From Sacculina carcini (taxonomy: Eukaryota; Arthropoda; Thecostraca; Sacculinidae), in contig OU696581.1 of NCBI GenBank assembly GCA_916048095.2, forward strand, positions 156,945 through 220,944: a stretch of 64,000 nucleotides of DNA. The letters run 5' to 3'. The position numbers were made by a program, and so were the translations under genes. Of the stretch, positions 57,576-64,000 are shown piece by piece. Each line of letters starts with the position of its first letter. Position 1 is the stretch's first letter. Under the pieces are notes generated by a model. That model searched no databases and was not told where the DNA came from. It saw only the letters and a program-made list of their open reading frames with translations.

Positions 57576-58691
57576 TCAGGAAGAAGCGGTGACAGGAGAC
57601 AATTCAGAACAGTGTGAGGAAGACACAATAGTGCGTTGGCGGAGAGAATTTTGCACAGCAATGAACGAGGAACAGGAGGATGAAAACGAAGAGTGGTCCG
57701 AAGGTTTACCATGACGGCAGCAGTTTGAGCACTTTGACTTGCTCTTGTCAGGGCAGGCTGACGACAGGTGGGCACCAGCGCAGTGACCGCAAATTGCTGT
57801 AGCTGATGGGCAGCGATCAGATTTGTGGCCCAGACCCGAGCACTTCCAGCATCGAGTCACCCAGTATCGATCGTAGACCGGGCAGCTGCACAACCCGACA
57901 AACACTCTGTTGCCAGCGACACGAATCAGTTGGCGCACCTCCGGAGACACTACGAGTACGGCATTGGTGCGGCCGTCTTTTGGCTTCGTCAGAAACAACA
58001 GTTTCATCTGTGACGCTGGGATGTTGGCGAGATGAGAGTTTTTCAGCCGCAAAGAGCTGACGACTTCCTCAGGTGACATTTGTTGAATGTTTGCCACAGT
58101 GATTCGCGGCAGACGAGAGGCAGAATTGCCTGTGACAGCCACATGCAGTTCTTCAGCCAAGTGCTCGTTCAGAGACTTGGCTGCCATGCTAGCTGAGGCT
58201 TCAGTGGAGCAGTGCAGCACCATACCGCCAGACTTTGTTGGGCGAGACTTGGCCACCGGTACAGTGCGAAGGGCCGACAGCACGCGCTCTGCCTTCACCG
58301 GCTCCGCTCCTTTACTCTTCAGCACTAGGGCGAATGGATGAGTGAAAGGCTGGTCACGCTCTGAGACAGAGGTTGAGGGCGCACAGGTGTCGGCGGGGTT
58401 GGCTTCACGAAGGACAGAGGCGCGGAATGTCTCCAGTCGACTGTCGATCACCGCACACACTCTCTCCACGGTGAGTGAGGGGCGACGGGACGCGCGGTAC
58501 TCGTCTTTGCACTCTTCGCACAGCCAGAAGAGCTTGTACCTGCGTATAGCGTTATACGCAGGCTTAGTCAGCGCGGCGCACGACACGTGAAACATGCCGG
58601 CGCATCCCTCGCACTTGATGACAGACGCATCCCCCACCGGCTCACCACACTTACACGCACGCTCGCTGGCTGCAGAGGGTGGAGTAGACAT
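57576..58691 (-). CDS. LINE ORF1: PHD finger and zinc-knuckle nucleic-acid-binding protein
   Basis: 371 residues from the ATG at 58691; an in-frame ATG at 58814 would add 41. A C4HC3 PHD finger occupies 13-61 (C13, C15, C27, C30, H35, C38, C58, C61). A central region (about 120-270) could be an RRM-like fold. Zinc knuckles follow: C281-C284-H289-C294, a variant C301-C304-H308-C313, and a third Cys/His cluster at 321-340. ORF1 proteins of this group bind the element RNA in ribonucleoprotein particles. Its UGA stop is followed by C, and the frame stays open into ORF2. Confidence 0.9.
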   Translation of the reverse strand: MSTPPSAASERACKCGEPVGDASVIKCEGCAGMFHVSCAALTKPAYNAIRRYKLFWLCEECKDEYRASRRPSLTVERVCAVIDSRLETFRASVLREANPADTCAPSTSVSERDQPFTHPFALVLKSKGAEPVKAERVLSALRTVPVAKSRPTKSGGMVLHCSTEASASMAAKSLNEHLAEELHVAVTGNSASRLPRITVANIQQMSPEEVVSSLRLKNSHLANIPASQMKLLFLTKPKDGRTNAVLVVSPEVRQLIRVAGNRVFVGLCSCPVYDRYWVTRCWKCSGLGHKSDRCPSATAICGHCAGAHLSSACPDKSKSKCSNCCRHGKPSDHSSFSSSCSSFIAVQNSLRQRTIVSSSHCSELSPVTASS

Positions 58692-58850
58692 AGCAAAATG
58701 GGCAGAAAGACTCCGAGATCGGCACACAGATAACACGAAGGAGCGAACGAAAATACAACCACACACGGCGAACTCAAGAACAAGACTGGAATCAGTGAAT
58801 TCTAGGCAGCCCATGGACAAATTCAGCCTGAATATCTGGTCGTGTTAGGT

Positions 58851-59145
58851 AGGTTGAAAACGTTTTCATTTTCTTCTATGGCGTAGTTTAGTTTTCTTCC
58901 ATAGTGTTTTTTCGTACGCTGTCATGAATTGACAACACAACACAAGATGGAGGTTTGTTTTCGAGAATGAGGTGTGCAGTGACATTTTTTTATGGTTTTC
59001 CAATGCGCACCTCGTTCTCGTCTGAAATGCTGTTATTATCCAGCAAGGAGGATCGCGTGAGTCGTGCACTTCATTAAACGCGCGTTGTCGGCTGCAATTT
59101 CCTCAAAAATCCACCTGTGCACTTATATGGACTATACATGAGGCT
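58851..59145. other. Spacer upstream of the LINE, nothing recognised
   Basis: No gene or repeat seen; it may include part of the LINE 5' leader. Confidence 0.35.
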
Positions 59146-59150
59146 CTGTC

Positions 59151-59181
<31 letters not shown>

Positions 59182-59205
59182 GTCTATGTGTGTGTGTGTG
59201 TGTGC
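59146..59205. repeat. (TG)n microsatellite
   Basis: Interrupted TG tract running directly into a CAG acceptor-like end. Confidence 0.93.
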
Positions 59206-59207
59206 AG

Positions 59208-59443
59208 GCGATTGCAGGATATTCAAGGTGGTTACCAAGAAGTGGCAGATGCGCTTAAATGGACATGTTCTGGAGAATGCGGAGAAAGTGGACAAGGTCT
59301 CTGTTGCCTCCCTTCGGCACCAGTGACGTCATCACCAGTGACGTCAACACCAGTGACGTCATCACCAGTGACGTCATCAACAGGGACGTCATCACCAGTG
59401 ACGTCAACAGAGATGGTCCTTGACGAGCGGACAGCCAAGAAAA
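59208..59443 (+). CDS. Candidate internal exon containing a CRE-motif array
   Basis: Bounded by an acceptor-like TGTGTGCAG (to 59207) and a strong donor AAAA-GTGAGTT (59444). One frame is open throughout, reading GYQEVADALKWTCSGECGES, then PVTSS-type five-residue repeats, then TEMVLDERTAKK. The other plausible frame (IFKVVTKKWQMRLNGHVLEN) stops at 59,324. Coding status is unproved, and phase does not fit the candidate exon at 63153. Confidence 0.28.
59324..59406. repeat. 15-bp minisatellite of CRE palindromes (TGACGTCA)
   Basis: Full TGACGTCA octamers start at 59324, 59339, 59354, 59369 and 59399, with a GGACGTCA variant at 59384, exactly 15 bp apart. Confidence 0.95.
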
Positions 59444-59538
59444 GTGAGTTATTCGTTAGCAACAACAGTCAGAGATAAGGTGTTTTAAGATCAGCTCAGT
59501 GAGAGAGAGAGAGAGGTGGCATAAGATTACCCGATATC

Positions 59539-59669
59539 ATGTGAGTGACTGAGTGAGTGAGTGAGTGAGTGAGTGAGTGAGTGAGTGAGTGAGTGAGTGA
59601 GTGAGTGAGTGAGTGAGTGAGTGAGTGAGTGAGTGAGTGAGTGAGTGAGTGAGTGAGTGAGTGAGTGAG
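59539..59669. repeat. (GAGT)n microsatellite
   Basis: About 32 tetranucleotide units without interruption. Confidence 0.97.
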
Positions 59670-59716
59670 AGGTGGATATTCGTCACTATCTGTTATCTAA
59701 ATCCTCATTATCCCGG

Positions 59717-59841
<125 letters not shown>

Positions 59842-60017
59842 AATCTAGCTGCATTGAGTCTGTGAATTTTTGCAGTGTATCAAACCTGTTTGGTATCGAT
59901 TGATTTTTGGTAAAACATTGTATAACACTTTGTATGCGTGCTTAGGTTTGGTTATTATGTACAGTATAATTGTTTGTCTGATATCTACTGGTAGGACAAA
60001 TTGAAAAATATCACATT

Positions 60018-60660
60018 TGTGTATACGCTGTGTGTATGTGTGTGTATGTGTGTATGTGTGTGTGTATGTGTGTGTATGTGTGCGTATGCGTGTGCATGTG
60101 TGTGTATGTGTGTGCATGTGTGTCCATGTGTGTGCATGTGTGTGTATGTGTGTGTGTACTATGTGTTTATGTGTGTGTATACTGTGTGTGTATACTGTGT
60201 GTGTGAATACTGTATGTGTGAATACTGTATGTGTATGTGTGTGCTGGTGAGCATGTGTGTGTATATGTGTGTATGTGTATGTGTGTATGTGTATGTGTGT
60301 GCATGTGTGTGTCTGTGTGTGTATGTATGTGTGTGTACTATGTGTTCATGTGTGTGTGTGTGTATACTGTGTGTGTGAATACTGTATGTGTATGTGTGTG
60401 CTGGTGTGCATGTGTGTGTATATGTGTGTATGTGTATGTGTGTGCATGTGTGTGTATGTATGTGTGTGTACTATGTGTTTATGTGTGTGTATACTGTGTG
60501 TGTGAATACTGTATGTGTATGTGTGTGCTGGTGTGCATGTGTGTGTATATGTGTGTATGTGCATGTGTGTGCATGTGTGTGTCTGTGTGTGTATGTATGT
60601 GTGTGTAATATGTGTTTATGTGTGTGTATACTGTGTGTGTGAATACTGTATGTGTATGTA
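60018..60660. repeat. TG-rich minisatellite with about 127-bp higher-order unit
   Basis: The landmark GAATACTGTATGTGTATG recurs near 60,205, 60,377, 60,504 and 60,640, with 127 bp between the second and third. Each unit also carries GTGCTGGTG and GTACTATGTGTTYATG. It abuts the 3' end of the next LINE. Confidence 0.88.
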
Positions 60661-63090
60661 CTCACATAGTTGTACTCACATAGTTGTTCTACAGGATATG
60701 AGCTAAGCTCGTGCTGTCCCGTCTCTTTTCCATAATTTATCTAACATATTTTTGAAGGAACTTAAATTTCTAGCTTCAACTATTTTGCTGTCTAATTGGT
60801 TCCACTGATCTACGCTCCTAAACGGGAAACTATACTTTTTTACATCTTTTCGACAACGTGTTTTCCTCAGTTTTTTTGAGTGTCCTCTACGCACATTTCC
60901 TTGAAAAACTAATCCGATGTCGTCTGTGTTGACCGTGTCATTTATGCATCTATATATGTTTATTAAATCACCTCTTTCTCTCCTCTCATCAAGCCTGGGT
61001 AATTCAATTTTCCTCAATCTGTCCTCGTAAGACATGTTTTTCAAGTTTGGTACCAATTTTGTGGCTAGTCTTTGAATCTTTTCTATTTTCTTTATATGTT
61101 TCACTTCGTGTGGAGACCAAACTACAGCTGCGTATTCGATCTTTGGCCTAATTAGAGCTATCATGATTTTTTTGAACATATTCTCATCCATGTAGTTGAA
61201 TACTCTTCTCGTTTTTGAAATAAGTGCATACGACTTAGCGAAAAGGTCATCAATGTGCGCCTGCGGTGACAGATCATTCTGGATAATCACACCAAGATCT
61301 CGCTCCTTGTCCACCTCTCGCAGCGTGACGCATCCCAGTGCATAGTCCACAGATGGTCTCTTCCCGCTTTTGCCAAATTTCATGACATGACACTTTGTTT
61401 CGTTGAGGCTCATTAACCATTTTTGACACCATTCTTGAATCTTGTCGATGTCACATTGCAATTGTTCACAGTCTCTCTTACTCGTTATGACTCTCATCAA
61501 TTTGGCATCGTCGGCAAAAAGGTGAACGGTGCTGTCCAGATCGTTCGTTATATCATTGATATATATGAGAAACATTATTGGTCCGAGCACAGAGCCTTGT
61601 GGCACCCCACTTTTCACCCGCTTCCACGAAGAAGCCGCTCCCCTCACAGTTGTACTCATTTTTCTATCGGTCAAGTAATGTTCCATCCATTTCAATAGTG
61701 GTCCTTGTATTCCTCCACAATACTCCAGTTTCCACAGAAGCCTCCTGAATGGGACCTTGTCGAAAGCTTTGCACAAGTCCAAGTATATGCAGTCCACCCA
61801 CTTGTCCCTCTCCTGTACAACATCAATAATTTTGTTGTAAAACAATAAAAGACTCGACACACATGATCTTGATTGTCTAAATCCGTATTGTGCATTTGAC
61901 AAAACCTTTTCCCTCTCCAGGTGTTTTACCCACTGGTCCTTGATGATTTTTTCACACACTTTACATATCACGCTGGTCAGTGATATAGGCCTGTAGTTGG
62001 ATGATTCCTCTTTCGAACCCTTCTTGTGAATTGGAACAATGCTCGAACATTGCCATTGTGAAGGAACTTCACCCAGGCGCAAGCTAGTACATATGACGTC
62101 ATACAATGGCTCCGTCAACTCTTCCCTGCATTCCCTGATAATGCTCCCCTCAATTCCGTCTGGTCCAACCGATTTCCCATTCTTTAACTTCGACAGTCTC
62201 TCGATCAGATCTTTCTTAGATAAATACACATCTCCCATAGGCCTACATTTCGGCAAGATTCGACTTCCATCAAAGGGACTTTCATCAGTGAACACCATGT
62301 GAAATCTATAATTCATAATTTCGCAGATTTTCTCTGGTTCAGTAACGGTCTCGCCTTCATGTTGAATTCTTTCGATGCCCACGTAATTTTTCATCTTTCC
62401 GTTGACATACTTGTAGAACATCTTCGGTTCTTTTTCACATTTTTCAACTATACTTTTTTCATAATTCATTGTTTCTTCTCGTCTTATTTTCACGTAATTG
62501 TTTCTGGCTCTTTTGTACTCTTTCCAGTGCTCATAAGTATTTCTCTTTCGCAATATGTTCCATGCTTTTTCTTTGTCCTCTCTTGCTTTTTCACATCTTT
62601 TGTTGAACCAAACATTTTTCTTGGTGTATGATCTTTTTATTCTTGGAACATATCTTTCAACACCGAGCTTGTACACGTCAACAAAATAATCAAATTTTTG
62701 TTGAACATCCGTCATTGTCAACATAGCGGTCCAGTCGACCTCATCAAAGTATCTCTTAAGCTGTTTTATGTTGGCTTTGTCATAGTTCAGTTTATCGCCG
62801 TAGTATTTACAGGTACCTTTTGCAGGTTTTCCATACTCTAAAACTGCCTCTATCAGCACATGGTCGCTTTTGCCAATTGGACTCTTATACGTCAACGATT
62901 TTATTATGTCCATTTCATCAGTAAAAACCAAATCTAGTTTTGATGGCTCGTCTGAACCCCTGAATCGAGTATTCTCTTGAACCCACTGATTCATGTAATT
63001 TTTCATCATCAGTGTCATAAGTCTTGAATTCCATGAGTTCGGTGATCCGTTTGCGTTCCAATTTTGCCAGTCAACTTCCTTACAGTTAAA
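60661..63090 (-). mobile_element. 5'-truncated CR1-group LINE, second family
   Basis: The 3' end at 60,661-60,690 (plus strand) is two copies of ACTCACATAGTTGT, the short direct-repeat tail type of CR1-like elements. The 5' truncation is at 63,090 inside the GDFN endonuclease motif, where sequence passes into a CA/TG microsatellite. Confidence 0.85.
60703..63090 (-). CDS. LINE reverse transcriptase with partial endonuclease (5'-truncated)
   Basis: The real element coding begins at FNCKEVDW; the 18 residues before it in the open frame are antisense microsatellite. Counting from 63144, the endonuclease end has SDH at 93-95. The reverse transcriptase has NYRPIS 383-388, YLDLCKAFDKVP about 454-465, GVPQGS 513-518 and active-site FADD 543-546. 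About 800 codons remain open with no frameshift, so the insertion is young despite truncation. A C-terminal region about 200 residues long resembles the conserved tail of CR1-group proteins (RRERGDLINIY). It lacks an ORF1 and cannot be autonomous. Confidence 0.9.
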   Translation of the reverse strand, partial: FNCKEVDWQNWNANGSPNSWNSRLMTLMMKNYMNQWVQENTRFRGSDEPSKLDLVFTDEMDIIKSLTYKSPIGKSDHVLIEAVLEYGKPAKGTCKYYGDKLNYDKANIKQLKRYFDEVDWTAMLTMTDVQQKFDYFVDVYKLGVERYVPRIKRSYTKKNVWFNKRCEKAREDKEKAWNILRKRNTYEHWKEYKRARNNYVKIRREETMNYEKSIVEKCEKEPKMFYKYVNGKMKNYVGIERIQHEGETVTEPEKICEIMNYRFHMVFTDESPFDGSRILPKCRPMGDVYLSKKDLIERLSKLKNGKSVGPDGIEGSIIRECREELTEPLYDVICTSLRLGEVPSQWQCSSIVPIHKKGSKEESSNYRPISLTSVICKVCEKIIKDQWVKHLEREKVLSNAQYGFRQSRSCVSSLLLFYNKIIDVVQERDKWVDCIYLDLCKAFDKVPFRRLLWKLEYCGGIQGPLLKWMEHYLTDRKMSTTVRGAASSWKRVKSGVPQGSVLGPIMFLIYINDITNDLDSTVHLFADDAKLMRVITSKRDCEQLQCDIDKIQEWCQKWLMSLNETKCHVMKFGKSGKRPSVDYALGCVTLREVDKERDLGVIIQNDLSPQAHIDDLFAKSYALISKTRRVFNYMDENMFKKIMIALIRPKIEYAAVVWSPHEVKHIKKIEKIQRLATKLVPNLKNMSYEDRLRKIELPRLDERRERGDLINIYRCINDTVNTDDIGLVFQGNVRRGHSKKLRKTRCRKDVKKYSFPFRSVDQWNQLDSKIVEARNLSSFKNMLDKLWKRDGTARA

Positions 63091-63152
63091 ATGTGTGTGT
63101 TGGTGTGTGTGTGTGTGCGCTTGTATGTGACGACACGCCACCACTCAGACAG

Positions 63153-63412
63153 TACCCGGTTGCTGCTCAGTGCTCCCTCATCGTCCAGGTCATTGCCAGT
63201 GGACAAGCAGCTGCTGGAGTCGGCGGTGCAGCAGGCTCGACATCACTTGTCCTCGAGTGGTCGAGCTGAGCGACGCAGACAGTCGGAACAGCGGGCCGAT
63301 GAGACCCCGACTACTAGCCGCGGCCACAGGAGGCGACTCCCAGTCACTGCCCACCTGCACGAACGCCTGACAGAAGCCGAAGTTGTTTTGCACGCTGCCT
63401 CCAAGATTTCGC
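63153..63412 (+). CDS. Candidate internal exon of an unidentified gene
   Basis: Acceptor CACTCAGACAG (to 63152; an alternative acceptor is at 63170) and an excellent donor TTCGC-GTGAGTAAG at 63413. The open frame reads SLPVDKQLLESAVQQARHHL, an Arg/Ser-rich middle, then LTEAEVVLHAASKIS: helical, possibly coiled-coil, and not low-complexity. It suggests a plus-strand gene continuing beyond the window, with the LINE inserted in its preceding intron. I do not recognise the family. Confidence 0.4.
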
Positions 63413-64000
63413 GTGAGTAAGTACAGCACACAACTAGCACTCATTCATCTCCGCCTGCTGATGTCTCCTGTGTCCATCAAGGGTGTAGATTCTCGGAGAT
63501 ATGAGGGAGACTATAATATAATATACTGCCGACTAATTGGCTGCGGACATGAATATGCAATTATACTCCTCGATAATTGTGCTGAGTTCAGATTGTTTGC
63601 AGTGTTGTCATCAAAATCAGCATAGCAACAAAGTAACAATACACTAAAAGTATGTGTTCTTGCAATAATATGCAATATACTTATCATCGAGGTATGTACA
63701 TTGTAATTGAATAGGGCGAAAAAGTTTTGGGGTGTCATGCAATTAGCCAACTGAGTCAACTTCGAACTCTAATGCATGCATGACTGTCACCCCTCCTCCG
63801 AACTTCGATCCATATCTACGCCCTTGGTGTCAATGTTTCACACATATTCAACACATTGATCTCTTTTCCTTAATATACACATCTTATCCATGCATCTGCT
63901 CATTCTTTTAATAACCGGGTAAAAACGTGCCTAGCGTTCAGCCATGCCTTTACAGCACTGCTTGAGACAAAACCGGCCTCTGTCGCTGCATATTGTGGCT
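63413..64000. other. Putative intron or intergenic end of the window
   Basis: No further exon or repeat could be supported. Confidence 0.35.

Larger units (their letters stand above)
54110..58850 (-). mobile_element. Apparently full-length CR1/L2-group LINE
   Basis: Minus-strand order: short 5' leader (near 58,850), ORF1, ORF2, 500-bp 3' UTR with TATAGCGCAC near its end, and a (TTG)n tail at 54137-54110. Both frames are open, so this copy may be recent and possibly competent. Truncated relatives in the window (12264, 22326, 9417) share its 3' end or ORF2 C-terminus. The exact 5' end and target duplication could not be seen. Confidence 0.85.

Noticed and set aside
63091..63144. First 18 residues of the 3' LINE open frame
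   Set aside because: They are antisense CA/TG microsatellite read as His/Thr; element sequence starts at FNCKEVDW.

Overview
The window is nuclear DNA from an animal, almost certainly a protostome and probably an arthropod. This is inferred from an alpha-adrenergic-like (OAMB type) octopamine receptor and a SmydA-like SET/MYND gene, the latter a subfamily known mainly from arthropods. The extreme density of long (CA)n, (TG)n and (TA)n microsatellites would suit a crustacean, but that is only a guess. No prokaryotic, organellar, rRNA or CRISPR features were seen.

Layout. 0.9-2.5 kb holds an uninterrupted octopamine receptor on the plus strand. 3-22 kb is repeat-rich intergenic DNA: a 1.2 kb 19-bp minisatellite, minisatellites built from E-box and AP-1 motifs, hAT-type miniature elements and a 2.4 kb hAT-type element with an 8-bp target duplication. 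23.0-28.9 kb, minus strand, is a four-exon SmydA-like gene. Its three downstream exons are short and become visible only by matching splice sites, reading phase and family motifs. Its introns are packed with transposon fragments. 29-33 kb is mostly anonymous. 33,081-45,168 is a 12.1 kb block that I interpret as three Helitron-type rolling-circle elements joined head to tail on the minus strand (TC...hairpin...CTAG termini, A/T flanks), with many copies of the terminal hairpin and about 365-bp internal tandem repeats. 45-54 kb is anonymous sequence with microsatellites, a tRNA-Val-derived SINE and a hAT-type element.

54.1-58.85 kb carries an apparently full-length CR1/L2-group LINE on the minus strand with intact ORF1 (PHD finger plus zinc knuckles) and ORF2 (endonuclease plus reverse transcriptase). 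The two frames are separated by a single in-frame UGA. 60.66-63.09 kb is a second, 5'-truncated CR1-group LINE. Between and after them are candidate plus-strand exons of an unidentified gene, one containing a 15-bp-period array of TGACGTCA (CRE) palindromes.

The two recognised host genes have no evident joint function. The rest of the window records transposon activity: at least three LINE families or subfamilies, several hAT-type families and a Helitron array.
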